Positions 52,547 to 62,255 of a stretch of 64,000 nt of DNA are shown piece by piece; the stretch's first letter is position 1; each line of letters begins with the position of its first letter. A program made the translations under genes and the position numbers. The DNA is taken from assembly GCA_905182025.1 (NCBI GenBank), contig CAJJAA010000027.1, positions 1 to 64,000 of the forward strand, in the 5' to 3' direction. The stretch is from an uncultured OM182 clade bacterium (lineage in GTDB: Bacteria > Pseudomonadota > Gammaproteobacteria > Pseudomonadales > Azotimanducaceae). The notes under the pieces are model-generated. The model did not search any database. It saw nothing but the letters and a program-made list of their open reading frames with translations, and was not told the origin of the DNA.

Positions 52547-53872
52547 ATGACAATTTCTTCACGGTTTACGCCAAATACGGCGATGGCAGTTGTTGTCGCG
52601 AACATGATTGGTACCGGTGTGTTCACCAGCCTGGGTTATCAGCTGCTCGATATTCAATCGGTATTTCCGTTAATGCTGCTTTGGCTTGTCGGTGGGTTAG
52701 CCGCTCTTTGCGGTGCGCTGAGTTACGCCGAACTGTGTGCGAGACTGCCGCGTTCCGGCGGCGAATATCATTTTCTGCGCGAGACGTACCACCCAGCAGC
52801 GGGTTTCATTTCAGGTTGGGTTTCGGCGACCGTCGGTTTTGCCGCGCCGACAGCATTGGCTGCTATGACGTTTGCGGGTTACCTAAGCTCTGCTGTGTCA
52901 AGTGTGATTACCTTGCATGAAAAAGCATTGGCGGTTGGCTTGGTGCTTGTTTTGACACTCACCCATAGTTTTAGTCGAGAAACCAGCAGCCGGTTCCAAA
53001 CCATCTTCACGCTGATCAAGGTTGTGCTCATTGTGATTTTTTGTTGCGCTGTCTACTTCTCGGTAGACACTCCACAGAGCCTAAATTTTTTACCTGTTTC
53101 AGGTGATTGGGAACTGATTTCCGGCGGTGCATTTGCTGTTTCGTTGATCTACGTTAACTATGCTTATACGGGCTGGAACGCCGTTACCTATATCACCAAT
53201 GAAATTGAAGAGCCGCAAAAAAATATCCCCAGAGTTATGTTGTTGGGAACTTTGTTGGTGATGGTTTTGTATCTTGTCCTCAATGCAATTTTTCTCTACG
53301 CGGCGCCGATGGCTGATATGGCGGGGCAGTTAGATATCGGCGTCATTGTCGCGCAGGCGAGCTTTGGGCCAAGTGGTGCAATGCTCATGGGTATAACATT
53401 GTCCCTGCTATTGATTTCGACGGTTAGCGCCATGGTGATGGCGGGTCCGCGAGTACTGCAAGTTGTGGGTGAGGATTTCCGTTTGTTCGAGTGGTTAGCA
53501 ACAACAAATGTTAAAGGTGTGCCGGCTCGTGCGATTAACATGCAGGCAGTTATTACGATCATTTTTATCGTCACTTCATCATTTGAATCAGTGCTAATTT
53601 TTTCCGGTTTTATTATGGGGTTCAATACGTTGATCGCCGTATTAGGTGTTTTTGTACTTAGATTTAGAAGCTCAGATGAAGAAAACAAAAAAGTGTCTTA
53701 TCTCACATGGGGTTATCCGGTAACGCCATTGATATACATTGGGATTATGCTTTGGACCTTGTTCTTCATCGTTAAGAACCGACCGGAAGAAGCCGCTGTG
53801 GGTTTGTTTGTGATTGCTTCGGGTCTAATTTTCTATTGGCTGAGTCGCTTCCTAGGTTCATACAAGCGCTGA
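52547..53872 (+). CDS. Amino acid permease, APC superfamily
   Basis: 441 residues with about twelve membrane helices. The first helix has the APC substrate-site motif VVANMIGTGVFTSLG, then ALCGALSYAELCARLPRSGGEYHFLRETYHP, a strongly conserved APC block, and YAYTGWNAVTYITNEIEEPQKNIPR in helix 6-7. It probably imports an amino acid or polyamine by cation symport. The substrate is not predictable. The ATG lacks a convincing Shine-Dalgarno sequence and lies at the end of a 14-bp repeat tract. An exported M20 peptidase begins 42 bp downstream, so peptide scavenging and uptake may be linked. Confidence 0.9.
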   Translation: MTISSRFTPNTAMAVVVANMIGTGVFTSLGYQLLDIQSVFPLMLLWLVGGLAALCGALSYAELCARLPRSGGEYHFLRETYHPAAGFISGWVSATVGFAAPTALAAMTFAGYLSSAVSSVITLHEKALAVGLVLVLTLTHSFSRETSSRFQTIFTLIKVVLIVIFCCAVYFSVDTPQSLNFLPVSGDWELISGGAFAVSLIYVNYAYTGWNAVTYITNEIEEPQKNIPRVMLLGTLLVMVLYLVLNAIFLYAAPMADMAGQLDIGVIVAQASFGPSGAMLMGITLSLLLISTVSAMVMAGPRVLQVVGEDFRLFEWLATTNVKGVPARAINMQAVITIIFIVTSSFESVLIFSGFIMGFNTLIAVLGVFVLRFRSSDEENKKVSYLTWGYPVTPLIYIGIMLWTLFFIVKNRPEEAAVGLFVIASGLIFYWLSRFLGSYKR

Positions 53873-53914
53873 TAGCGTGATCGCAGCCTGGGTTTAATTT
53901 TGCAGAGTATATAT

Positions 53915-55225
53915 ATGAGATGTTTGTCCGCGGTTTTTCTGCTGCTTTTTTCTGTTGTGTCAATTGCAGAACTGAGCGATGTTGAAAAAAGACTCTCCGT
54001 CATTGCCAAAGCCAGCAAAGAGGACAGCATTGCGTTACTTGAACGTGTTGTAAATATCAACAGTGGCACAATGAATCACGTCGGTGTTAAGCAGGTAGCG
54101 GACGTCTTTGCGGCGGAATTTGAATTGCTTGGCTTTGAGACGAATTGGTATGACATGTCTGAGGTTGACCGAGCAGGCCACCTTTTCGCTGAGCGCGCGC
54201 CAATGCCGTCAGCATTAACGCCAAAGGGTCAATGCCTCCTGTTAATCGGCCATCTGGACACCGTGTTCGAAAAAGAGAGCCCCTTTCAGTCGTTCAAACG
54301 AGACGGTGATTTTGCCACTGGCCCTGGTGTAAATGACATGAAGGGCGGTGATGTTGTCATTATTCAAGCATTGAAAGCGCTAGCCTCTGAGGGGGTTCTG
54401 CAAGACTTACACATTATTGTGGCGCTGATCGGAGATGAAGAAAAATCAGGCAATCCAAAATCAATTAGCCGATACCATTTAGTTGAAGCCGCTAAGCGTT
54501 GCGATGTGGCTTTAGGTTTTGAAATCGCCACGGGTTTACAAGCGGCAACAATCGCTCGTCGGGGTTCCAGTGGATGGATGCTAGAGGTGTCTGGCAAACG
54601 CGCACATTCCTCCGGCATATTTAGTGAGTCTGTCGGTAGTGGGGCAATATTTGAGGCGGCCAGAATACTAAATGCATTCCATCAGCAACTCACCGGCCGC
54701 GAATATCTGACCTTTAATCCGGGCGTCATACTGGGTGGAACGAAGGTCAACTATGACCCTACGTTAAACAAAGGCGATGCCTTTGGTAAAACCAATGTCG
54801 TCGCGCAATCGGTGGTCGTTCATGGTGGCCTGAGAACTATCTCGAGTATGCAGGAAGCGGAAGCCAGAGCCTCCATGAAAGCCATTGCAGAGACGAATCA
54901 TCGTCCGGGTACAGAGGCCATCATTACCTTTTCTGACGGTTATCCATCAATGCCGCCGACGGAAGGTAACAAAGTGGTTCTATCGAAACTCAATCAGGTC
55001 AGCATTGATCTGGGTTATGGTCCCGTCGAAGCTTATGACCCGGGCAAACGGGGCGCGGCGGATGTGTCCTTTATTGCCGAATATGTTGATGCAATTGACG
55101 GTATTGGTGCTGAAGGCGCGGGTGCACATACGCCAGATGAGAATATTGATCTAGCGACACTGCCGATGTTGGTCGAACGTGCGTCGATTTTAATTTACCG
55201 GTTGGGCACACAAGAGGATTTATGA
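53915..55225 (+). CDS. Exported M20-family metallopeptidase
   Basis: 436 residues from ATG 53915 (a TTG at 53900 is less likely). A Sec signal peptide MRCLSAVFLLLFSVVSIAEL comes first. Dizinc-site residues are His113 and Asp115 in LLIGHLDTVFEK, Asp141 in GPGVNDMKGG, the catalytic Glu175 and bridging Glu176 in GDEEKSG, and a late His in GAGAHTPDENI. The dimerisation (lid) domain lies between. The pattern resembles carboxypeptidase G2/glutamate carboxypeptidase, which removes C-terminal glutamate from peptides or folates. A periplasmic location next to an amino acid permease fits nutrient recovery. Confidence 0.92.
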   Translation: MRCLSAVFLLLFSVVSIAELSDVEKRLSVIAKASKEDSIALLERVVNINSGTMNHVGVKQVADVFAAEFELLGFETNWYDMSEVDRAGHLFAERAPMPSALTPKGQCLLLIGHLDTVFEKESPFQSFKRDGDFATGPGVNDMKGGDVVIIQALKALASEGVLQDLHIIVALIGDEEKSGNPKSISRYHLVEAAKRCDVALGFEIATGLQAATIARRGSSGWMLEVSGKRAHSSGIFSESVGSGAIFEAARILNAFHQQLTGREYLTFNPGVILGGTKVNYDPTLNKGDAFGKTNVVAQSVVVHGGLRTISSMQEAEARASMKAIAETNHRPGTEAIITFSDGYPSMPPTEGNKVVLSKLNQVSIDLGYGPVEAYDPGKRGAADVSFIAEYVDAIDGIGAEGAGAHTPDENIDLATLPMLVERASILIYRLGTQEDL

Positions 55226-55295
55226 GGCAAAAGCAGTTTCTTACAGTAACAACGGCAGCCGCGTCTTTGGGTAGGTCGACCCAGGGGTTTATTCG

Positions 55296-55889
55296 TTGGT
55301 ATTACTCGTGTCGCTAAACACGTTGCAATTGGACGAAGGGTTAATACGGCTTTTCGATAAACTCAGTGATCACCGCAGCGAAGTAATACGCATCGGCGAA
55401 ATTGCGTCGCGTCTATCTCAGTATGAGTCCGTGCCGCCTTTCTTGAGATCACTGCTTGTTGCGGATGGTACGGTGACAATGGCGTTGGAAGCATACTTTC
55501 TTGAGCAAATTGAAATTTGCACATTGCGCCAAGGCCAAGTAATTGCGCCACGAGATGTCTCAGCGCTCGACTTGAATAAAGGCGAGCAATGCCTGATAAG
55601 GGAGGTGCAGTTGTTGGGTGTCGAATCGTCTAAGTGTTATGTACACGCAGTGACGGTAATAAACCCTAGTCGCTTGTCACCGATTTTATTTGAGCAGTTG
55701 GTCGATGAAGAGGAAGGTATTGGTGCGATTCTAAGAAATGTCGCCAAAGGTAGTTTTCGTGAGGTTATCCATATTGGCACAGGAGGTTTAATGACCGACG
55801 CTGATATTCACAGGCGTTACCGCGTAAGTCTCAACTCGCTACCCGCTCTTTTGATAACTGAAGAGTTTGAGTTGTCATCTTATCGTTAA
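55296..55889 (+). CDS. Chorismate-lyase-like protein (UbiC/DUF98 superfamily)
   Basis: 197 residues. The block PPFLRSLLVADGTVTMALEA, followed by a short Y-F-L-E-Q-I-E, resembles DUF98/chorismate lyase-type proteins, which have D-G-[ST]-[VL]-T-x-x-[LM]-E. A later basic residue in EQCLIREVQLLG also fits. Known members release pyruvate from chorismate to give 4-hydroxybenzoate, but no ubiquinone gene is adjacent, so the activity is only a guess. Start TTG 55296 has AGGGG eight bases upstream. A different frame starts with ATG 55222 overlapping the peptidase stop and ends at 55317, so a single-base indel that hides a longer N-terminus cannot be excluded. Confidence 0.6.
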   Translation: MVLLVSLNTLQLDEGLIRLFDKLSDHRSEVIRIGEIASRLSQYESVPPFLRSLLVADGTVTMALEAYFLEQIEICTLRQGQVIAPRDVSALDLNKGEQCLIREVQLLGVESSKCYVHAVTVINPSRLSPILFEQLVDEEEGIGAILRNVAKGSFREVIHIGTGGLMTDADIHRRYRVSLNSLPALLITEEFELSSYR

Positions 55890-56020
55890 TAACGCTGTCA
55901 AATTGTGGAGATCAAATATAAGCCTGCGATGTGTCTCGACTGAATGAATATTGGGTTATGTGCCATTTTAACTTAGACTGGCGATCCGATTTACATCCGA
56001 AGTTGTAGTTCAAGCAATCC

Positions 56021-57364
56021 ATGCTGTCCCGTCAATTAAACAAATTTAACCAAGTCATTAAGCCCAATGGAACCGTTTTCTTTGGCTGGTACATCGTGGG
56101 CGCGGCAGGCGGTATTCAAATGCTTTCTGGCTTGCTGTGGATGCAGTCCTATGGCGCTTATGTAGTACTTCTACAGGAAGAGTTTGGCTGGAGTAAAGCG
56201 CTGGTTGCTGGCGCGTTTGCGCTAACGAGAATAGAAAGTGGCATTTTAGGTCCTCTGCAGGGTTGGCTTGTTGATCGGTTTGGGCCAAGACCCATATTGC
56301 GAATTGGCATTACGATATTTGGTCTCGGTTTTATAGCCTTCAGTTATGTCGATTCAATACTGAGCTTTTATTTGACGTTTGCGCTGATTGCGATCGGATC
56401 TAGCTTGGGCGGTTTTGCGACCGTTATGGTCTCTTTGGTGAATTGGTTCAGCCAGCATAGGGCCAAAGCTATTTCGATTTCCCAGATGGGCTATTCCATC
56501 GGTGGGCTTTGCGTGCCCGCGGTGGTGATTTGCCTCGAAGCTTTTGGTTGGCGAACAACAGCGATGATGTCTGGCGTGCTCGTGCTGCTGGTGGGCTTGC
56601 CGCTAGTGCAGATTGTTCGACACCGGCCTTCAGAAACGGGGGACTGCGTCGATGGTATTGTCGCCGTGCCCGTTCAAGTGCCTGACGCGGTATCTGGCCA
56701 ATTACAGGACCCGACGGGGGACAAAACAGCCGTGTCTGTTATACCTTTGAATAACGATTTCACCGCGCGAGAAGCGATGAGAACGCATTCATTTTGGTTT
56801 ATTTCAATCGGACACGCCTGCGCATTATTAACGGTTTCCGCAATTATGGTTCATCTGGTACCACACCTGATTGAAGCAAAAGGCTACACATTGACTGAAG
56901 CAGGTGGTGTCGTTGCTTTGTTGACGGGTTTTCAGATGGTAGGCCAACTTTGCGGCGGATACCTGGGTGACAAAATGAACAAGCGGCTGGTTTGTATTGG
57001 TTGTATGTTCGCGCATACGGCTGGGTTGGTGTTGATTGCCTTTGCTGATAGTGCGGGCATTGTGTTTTTGTTTGCCATGCTACACGGCTTGGCTTGGGGC
57101 ATTAGAGGCCCTCTCATGGTGGCGTTGCGTGCGGATTATTTTGGTCCCAGTTCATTTGGTACAATCATGGGGTTTTCCTCTCTCATAGTCATGCTGGGCA
57201 TGTCCACCGGGCCTATTTTTGCCGGCTACATGGCAGACCTTCAGGGGAATTATGAGATGGGCTTTGTTTACCTGGCGATTGCGGCGTTCTTGGGCTCTTT
57301 TTGTTTTCTTGCTGCAACGCCACCGAGAAGCAAGCCAGAAAGAACACTCATTGTGGCAGCCTAA
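56021..57364 (+). CDS. Major facilitator superfamily transporter
   Basis: 447 residues with twelve predicted helices. The MFS A motif appears as GPLQGWLVDRFGPRPILR between helices 2 and 3, with a counterpart GGYLGDKMNKRLVCIG in the second half. A charged central loop (about residues 200-245) divides the halves. Overall resemblance is to the oxalate/formate and monocarboxylate group (LLWMQSYGAYVVLLQEEFGWSK near the start). The direction and substrate are unknown. A tesB-like thioesterase follows 18 bp downstream, so an organic acid role is plausible. Confidence 0.88.
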   Translation: MLSRQLNKFNQVIKPNGTVFFGWYIVGAAGGIQMLSGLLWMQSYGAYVVLLQEEFGWSKALVAGAFALTRIESGILGPLQGWLVDRFGPRPILRIGITIFGLGFIAFSYVDSILSFYLTFALIAIGSSLGGFATVMVSLVNWFSQHRAKAISISQMGYSIGGLCVPAVVICLEAFGWRTTAMMSGVLVLLVGLPLVQIVRHRPSETGDCVDGIVAVPVQVPDAVSGQLQDPTGDKTAVSVIPLNNDFTAREAMRTHSFWFISIGHACALLTVSAIMVHLVPHLIEAKGYTLTEAGGVVALLTGFQMVGQLCGGYLGDKMNKRLVCIGCMFAHTAGLVLIAFADSAGIVFLFAMLHGLAWGIRGPLMVALRADYFGPSSFGTIMGFSSLIVMLGMSTGPIFAGYMADLQGNYEMGFVYLAIAAFLGSFCFLAATPPRSKPERTLIVAA

Positions 57365-57382
57365 TAACTAGCGGAGGATAGA

Positions 57383-58210
57383 TTGCGTTCATCATTGCAA
57401 GAGCTGATTTCGATTCTCGATATTGAGATGCTCGAAGAAAATTTGTATCGTGGAAGCCATCCGCTTGACAAAAAGGGCAGGCTCTATGGCGGTCAGATTA
57501 TGGCGCAAGCCGTGATTGCCGCAGGCCGAACGGTGCCCGATGATCGGCCGCCGCATTCTTTACACGGATATTTCTTACGCCCGGGTGATGCAAAGATACC
57601 CGTTGTTTTTTCAGTGGATCGAATTCGAGACGGTCGTTCTTTCACGACTCGCCGAATCGCCGCCATCCAACATGGCAAAGCCATTTTCAGTATGGATATC
57701 TCTTTCCAGGTGGTGGAAGCAGGTCTTAGTCATCAAAGTGTCATGCCAGATTTTGAGCCACCGGCGGAACATAGGATTACAGAGAATATGCTGAAGGACT
57801 CCTTTGTCACCTATATGATGGAGTACAAGCAGCGTCTAAAAGAAGCGCCCATGCCGGCAAAGCAGCATTGCTGGTTTCGTACTAACGGTGCCGTTGATGC
57901 GGCGCCGACGCAAGGTGATGATGCGCTCTTGCATGCAGCTTTACTCACCTATCAATCTGATGATGCGCTGCTGTCGACCGCTCGCCTGCCTCATCGGGGC
58001 AATTTCAAACGCGAGAACATGCAAAGTGCCAGTCTCGATCATGCTATGTGGTTTCATCAGCAGGCTAGAGCAGACCAATGGATAATGTACGCGCTTGATG
58101 CGCCTGAATCGAGTGCAGGCAGAGGTTATAATCGTGGCTCTATGTTCACGGCAGACGGCACCTTAGTTGCCAGCACGATGCAAGAGTCCTTGATGCGACT
58201 GTTGCGATAA
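57383..58210 (+). CDS. tesB: Acyl-CoA thioesterase II
   Basis: 275 residues from TTG 57383, which has an excellent GGAGG site six bases upstream. Double-hotdog TesB: SHPLDKKGRLYGGQIMAQAV, HSLHGYFLRPGDAKIPVVFSVDRIRDGRSFTTRRI, and the catalytic region SLDHAMWFHQ (Asp) with ASTMQESL (Ser/Thr and Gln). It releases free fatty acids from medium- and long-chain acyl-CoA. It probably shares a transcript with the MFS gene before it. Confidence 0.93.
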   Translation: MRSSLQELISILDIEMLEENLYRGSHPLDKKGRLYGGQIMAQAVIAAGRTVPDDRPPHSLHGYFLRPGDAKIPVVFSVDRIRDGRSFTTRRIAAIQHGKAIFSMDISFQVVEAGLSHQSVMPDFEPPAEHRITENMLKDSFVTYMMEYKQRLKEAPMPAKQHCWFRTNGAVDAAPTQGDDALLHAALLTYQSDDALLSTARLPHRGNFKRENMQSASLDHAMWFHQQARADQWIMYALDAPESSAGRGYNRGSMFTADGTLVASTMQESLMRLLR

Positions 58211-58289
58211 CGCAAGCAGATCGTCACACTGGGCAGCAGATGCAGTTCAACAAATAGTCGTGTAAAAAAACAAGGTAAGCGAAACGCAC

Positions 58290-59150
58290 ATGGAATCGGG
58301 ACAACAACAGGCAAAAGTTCAGCAAGGCTCCCGCTTTGGATCGCGATCGCGTCAATATTTGACAGCGATGGGAATTGATATTTGGCAAACCAGGGTGGCA
58401 AGATCGGTAAAAGACCCCGCGAGCCTTACTGAAGAATCTGCTGAGAATACCGAAACATTGCAAAAGGTTGCTGTTGCCGCTGCAACTTCTGGCCAGCCCA
58501 GTCGAACGAATGCGGCAAGCCTTGACCAGAAAAACTCGCGTGAATCGCTGTTGAAGCAAGTTTCTGCAAACGTTGAGCCCGAAACACCTTTATCCGATGT
58601 CGTTGAGCGTCAATTGCGGCAGGAACAGCCTGTGACGCAGCAAGCTTCGGCCAAGCTCGAATTCTTGTTGTACTTCATGAACTATGATTCGTTCACGATT
58701 GTATTCGCTCTGCCCTATGCGACGGCTGAACTGCCACCAACTTATAAAAATTTCCTTGAAGGGGTCAGCTTGTCGCTGGCCCGTGAGCGCGTTGCACCCT
58801 CTATTCGCCAGCTGCGTTGGCCTATCGTTAAGGCTTCTCATATTGATCAGTCAGAGCATGAGGCCAGGCAGATCGTTCGAGATTCCTTGCGTCAATCGCA
58901 AGGGCAATCACAGCGGCAATCTCAAGAACCGCCTGAAGGTCTAAGTCCTGTGCTCGTTTTCGGCGAGGAGGCTTGGCGATATCTTGTGACGGATTCCGAG
59001 AAAACTGTCTTTCACATAGGTGATACAGAGCAGGAGGCGAGTTGCCTTTTTCTGGCGCTGCCGACAATAGACGATATTTCACAAGACGTTGCATTAAAGC
59101 GGCAGCTTTGGCGTCAACTTTCGCCCGTGAGAGCAATCTTGTATGGCTAG
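58290..59150 (+). CDS. HolD-like protein (DNA polymerase III psi subunit candidate)
   Basis: 286 residues, about twice the length of E. coli HolD. The N-terminal SRQYLTAMGIDIWQTR matches the HolD pattern R-x-x-x-L-x-x-[ML]-G-I-x-x-W-x-x-R. The C-terminal LPTIDDISQDVALKRQLWRQL matches HolD's S-P-x-L-x-D-[LI]-x-x-[ND]-x-x-[AK]-[RK]-x-x-L-W-x-x-[IL]. A long Gln/Ser/Glu-rich insert (about 40-125) and a Q-S-Q-rich tract near 208-220 account for the extra length. The gene overlaps rimI and is followed by prfC, as in E. coli holD-rimI-(yjjG)-prfC. Psi links the clamp loader to SSB through chi. Assignment rests on weak motifs and strong synteny. Confidence 0.6.
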   Translation: MESGQQQAKVQQGSRFGSRSRQYLTAMGIDIWQTRVARSVKDPASLTEESAENTETLQKVAVAAATSGQPSRTNAASLDQKNSRESLLKQVSANVEPETPLSDVVERQLRQEQPVTQQASAKLEFLLYFMNYDSFTIVFALPYATAELPPTYKNFLEGVSLSLARERVAPSIRQLRWPIVKASHIDQSEHEARQIVRDSLRQSQGQSQRQSQEPPEGLSPVLVFGEEAWRYLVTDSEKTVFHIGDTEQEASCLFLALPTIDDISQDVALKRQLWRQLSPVRAILYG

Positions 59151-59616
59151 TCCGCAGTTGGAGTTCGAGCTAAGGGCGATGACCTTTGATGATCTTGACG
59201 ATGTGCTGATCAACGAAGGGTTAAGCTACTCTCATCCTTGGGCAAGGGGCATATTCGACGACTGTATTAAGTCGGGCTACGAATGCTTTGTGTTCATAGT
59301 TGATGCAAAGGTCGTCGGTCATAGCATTTTGTCAGTTGCGGCGGGAGAGGCACATCTGCTCAATGTATGTATTAACCCAGAGGTTCAAGGTAACGGTTTT
59401 GGCCGTCAACTGGTTCAGCATATTTTGAGTCGCGCTGTCGCCAGAGGCGCGTCCAAGGTGTTTCTTGAAGTAAGACCTTCGAACCTCATCGCATTCAAAT
59501 TATATGAAAGCTTGGGGTTTCAAGAAATAGGCTTACGGAAAGATTACTACCCCGCAGAAAATGGCAGGGAAGATGCTTTGGTGTTCTCATATCAAGTGCC
59601 TGACGCGTTCCCCTAG
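59143..59616 (+). CDS. rimI: Ribosomal-protein S18 alanine N-acetyltransferase
   Basis: 157 residues, GNAT fold. The acetyl-CoA pyrophosphate loop is INPEVQGNGFGRQLVQHIL (Q-G-N-G-F-G). The RimI-typical block FLEVRPSNLIAFKLYESLGF and the late YYPAENGREDALVF follow, with Glu and Tyr at the catalytic positions. It acetylates the N-terminal alanine of ribosomal protein S18. The ATG overlaps the preceding gene by eight bases. Confidence 0.93.
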   Translation: MASPQLEFELRAMTFDDLDDVLINEGLSYSHPWARGIFDDCIKSGYECFVFIVDAKVVGHSILSVAAGEAHLLNVCINPEVQGNGFGRQLVQHILSRAVARGASKVFLEVRPSNLIAFKLYESLGFQEIGLRKDYYPAENGREDALVFSYQVPDAFP

Positions 59617-59644
59617 CGACCTATTTTGCTAGATGAGTTTAGCA

Positions 59645-59702
59645 AGCGGTAAAATATAACCGCTGCTATATATTCTTAGGGGTGCGATCTAATGTGTATA
59701 AT
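59645..59702 (+). promoter_or_regulatory. Candidate prfC promoter with adjacent inverted repeat
   Basis: A perfect -10 TATAAT at 59697-59702 is the strongest in the gap; the -35 is weak. An inverted repeat AGCGGT / ACCGCT (59645-59664, eight-base AT loop) lies at the -35 side and could be an operator or the rimI transcript end. The leader to the TTG start is about 55 bases. Confidence 0.4.
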
Positions 59703-59764
59703 AGCGCCCATTTTTTAGCCTGACGCCTTATTGATAGCCCGTCGAAAATTAGGAAGTACTCCCC

Positions 59765-61354
59765 TTGGTCGATACAAACAGCAGTGAAGAAATTAGTAGG
59801 CGAAGAACCTTCGCAATCATCTCTCACCCCGATGCCGGTAAAACGACAATCACTGAGAAGTTGCTACTATTGGGTAGGGCGATTCAGATGGCCGGCACCG
59901 TAAAATCGAAAAAGTCTGACCGTTATGCGACATCAGATTGGATGGAGATGGAAAAAGAGCGCGGCATTTCTGTCACGACTTCTGTCATGCAGTTTCCTTA
60001 CAGAGGCAAAATGGTCAACCTGCTCGATACACCCGGACACGAAGACTTCTCTGAAGACACCTACCGAACCTTAACCGCAGTTGATTCTGTGCTCATGGTC
60101 ATAGATGGCGCCAAAGGTGTTGAGCAACGAACAATTAAATTGATGGAGGTTTGTCGGCTTCGTGATACCCCTATCCTTACTTTTGTTAACAAGCTTGATA
60201 GAGAAGTGCGAGATCCAATTGATGTTCTGGACGAGGTTGAAGATGTCCTAAAAATTCAATGTGCACCTATGACTTGGCCGATCGGCATGAGTAATCGTTT
60301 CAAAGGTGTCTACCATCTATATGACGATCAGATTCATATATTTGAAGCGGGTAAAGGCGAAGTGTTGACCGAGCCTGAAATTATTGATGGTTTACTAAGT
60401 GAACAAGCCAAAGCTTTTCTAGGCTCAGATTATGACGATTATTTAGAAGAGATTGAACTAGTGAAAGGGGCAAGCCATCAGTTCGATTTACAAGCTTATC
60501 TCGACGGCAAGTTGACGCCAGTTTATTTTGGTACGGCGTTACGCAATTTTGGCGTCATGCAGATGCTCGACGGTTTTGTTGATATTGCACCTGAACCCTT
60601 GGATCGTGCAGCGAATGATCGCTCTGTGAGCGCGTCTGACGAAAACTTTTCAGGTTTTGTTTTTAAAATTCAGGCAAATATGGATCCCAAACATCGGGAC
60701 CGCATTGCTTTTCTGCGGGTGTGTTCAGGACACTATGAGCAAGGCATGAAAATGCGGCATGTGCGCCTTGGTAAAGAGGTTAGGGTGAGTGACGCAGTTA
60801 CTTTTCTAGCCGGCGAAAGGTCTCAAGCAGAACGCGCTTGGTCCGGAGATATTATTGGATTGCACAATCACGGTACCATCCAAATTGGTGATACGTTTAC
60901 AAGTGGTAATGACTTCCGGTTTCTTGGCATACCGCACTTTGCGCCTGAATTGTTTCGTCGTGTTCAGTTGAAGGATCCGCTAAAAAGTAAGCAGTTGCGA
61001 CAGGGTTTAACACAACTCTCTGAAGAGGGCGCAACGCAGTTGTTTATGCCGCTTATTAATAATGACTTGGTTCTAGGTGCTGTTGGTATCCTGCAGTTTG
61101 ATGTGGTGGTCTATCGACTTCGCGAAGAGTACAAAGTCGAATGTGCGTATCAATCTGTGAGTGTTTATACCGCACGCTGGATTGAATGCGACGACCCTAA
61201 GATGCTGGCGGAGTTTAAACGAAAATCCGAATCCAATCTGGCGATTGATGGTTCTGGTCATCTGACTTATTTAGCACCTTCCCGTGTAAACCTTATGCTA
61301 ACGCAAGAGCGTTGGCCTGATATTCGATTTAGGTCGACAAGAGAAATTGAATAG
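59765..61354 (+). CDS. prfC: Peptide chain release factor 3
   Basis: 529 residues, full length. The GTPase domain has G1 [13 protein letters not shown], the switch region [13 protein letters not shown]3 [12 protein letters not shown] and G4 NKLDRE. Domains II and III follow: [43 protein letters not shown] and [15 protein letters not shown]3 recycles RF1 and RF2 after termination and helps in mistranslation quality control. The start is TTG 59765 ([20 protein letters not shown]) with an AGGA site about ten bases upstream. Confidence 0.97.
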   Translation: MVDTNSSEEISRRRTFAIISHPDAGKTTITEKLLLLGRAIQMAGTVKSKKSDRYATSDWMEMEKERGISVTTSVMQFPYRGKMVNLLDTPGHEDFSEDTYRTLTAVDSVLMVIDGAKGVEQRTIKLMEVCRLRDTPILTFVNKLDREVRDPIDVLDEVEDVLKIQCAPMTWPIGMSNRFKGVYHLYDDQIHIFEAGKGEVLTEPEIIDGLLSEQAKAFLGSDYDDYLEEIELVKGASHQFDLQAYLDGKLTPVYFGTALRNFGVMQMLDGFVDIAPEPLDRAANDRSVSASDENFSGFVFKIQANMDPKHRDRIAFLRVCSGHYEQGMKMRHVRLGKEVRVSDAVTFLAGERSQAERAWSGDIIGLHNHGTIQIGDTFTSGNDFRFLGIPHFAPELFRRVQLKDPLKSKQLRQGLTQLSEEGATQLFMPLINNDLVLGAVGILQFDVVVYRLREEYKVECAYQSVSVYTARWIECDDPKMLAEFKRKSESNLAIDGSGHLTYLAPSRVNLMLTQERWPDIRFRSTREIE

Positions 61355-61532
61355 CCGGCGGTCTTAAAATAAGTTTGATCGATACGCCAAGCGGCAATTT
61401 GGAATCGTTTGACTAGGGTAGGCTGTTCGGCGATATTAGAGCGCACGAGTTAAGCGCATTAACTAGGCTCACGAAATAAGCTCACGAACGAGACGCGCGA
61501 ACTAGGGACACTATCAATCCAAGGACGTTTTA

Positions 61533-62240
61533 ATGGACGGTATTCATGATCTAGGTGGTAAACACGGTTACGGCAAGGTTGATCGGCAGGCCGGTGCGCC
61601 GACATTTGCAGCGATTTGGGAAGCTAAAGTATTTGCCATAATGATGGCGACCGGTGCTGCAGGTGCGTGGAAAAACTCTGATCAATTTCGTCATTTTGTA
61701 GAAAAAATCGAACCTGCAGCTTATCTGTCCCATGGCTATTATGGTCGATGGCTGGGTGGCGCCGAAACCGCATTGGTTGAAGCGGGTTTGATCGAGTCCG
61801 AACAGCTTAGCGCTCGCGTTGAACAATTGGGCGGAAGTGGCGGCGATCTTATTGCAGCTAGACCCCAACTGCGCGGCCAGTCAATCAATCGCGAAACGCC
61901 CAGCGTCAGCCGTGCCAGAACTGCACAACGTGATGTCGATGCGGGACTATTTTCTGTTGGCGATGCGGTACTCACCAGCAGTGAAGTAAAACCGGGTCAT
62001 ACTCGATTGCCGGCTTATGCGCGGAATAAGGTTGGTGAGATTGTCACCATTCATGGTGGCTGGGTTTATCCTGACAGCAATGCGCATGGGCTCGGAGAGC
62101 AACCGAAACAGCTTTATACCGTGAAGTTTGCATCCTCTGAATTGTGGGGTGAAACATCTCAATACGCAGAGGCCAACGTGTCTGTTTATCTAGACTTATT
62201 TGAGCCTTATCTCCAATCCGACTCCGTTAATGAGTGTTAG
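61533..62240 (+). CDS. nthB: Nitrile hydratase beta subunit
   Basis: 235 residues. The N-terminal MDGIHDLGGKHGYGKVD is the family signature. A helical domain follows (AAYLSHGYYGRWLGGAETALV), then a C-terminal SH3-like barrel with LFSVGDAVLTSSEVKPGHTRLPAYARNKVG and LYTVKFASSELWGETSQYAEANVSVYLDLFEPYL. The beta subunit supplies the arginines that hold the modified cysteines of the alpha subunit. The order beta-alpha-accessory is usual for cobalt enzymes. The 178 bp upstream contains no gene. Confidence 0.96.
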   Translation: MDGIHDLGGKHGYGKVDRQAGAPTFAAIWEAKVFAIMMATGAAGAWKNSDQFRHFVEKIEPAAYLSHGYYGRWLGGAETALVEAGLIESEQLSARVEQLGGSGGDLIAARPQLRGQSINRETPSVSRARTAQRDVDAGLFSVGDAVLTSSEVKPGHTRLPAYARNKVGEIVTIHGGWVYPDSNAHGLGEQPKQLYTVKFASSELWGETSQYAEANVSVYLDLFEPYLQSDSVNEC

Positions 62241-62255
62241 CTTCAGAGGCCGAAT

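Noticed and set aside
55222..55317. A 31-codon ORF overlapping the M20 peptidase stop
   Set aside because: It has no recognisable product. It might be the displaced N-terminus of the chorismate-lyase-like gene, but the evidence is too thin to annotate.
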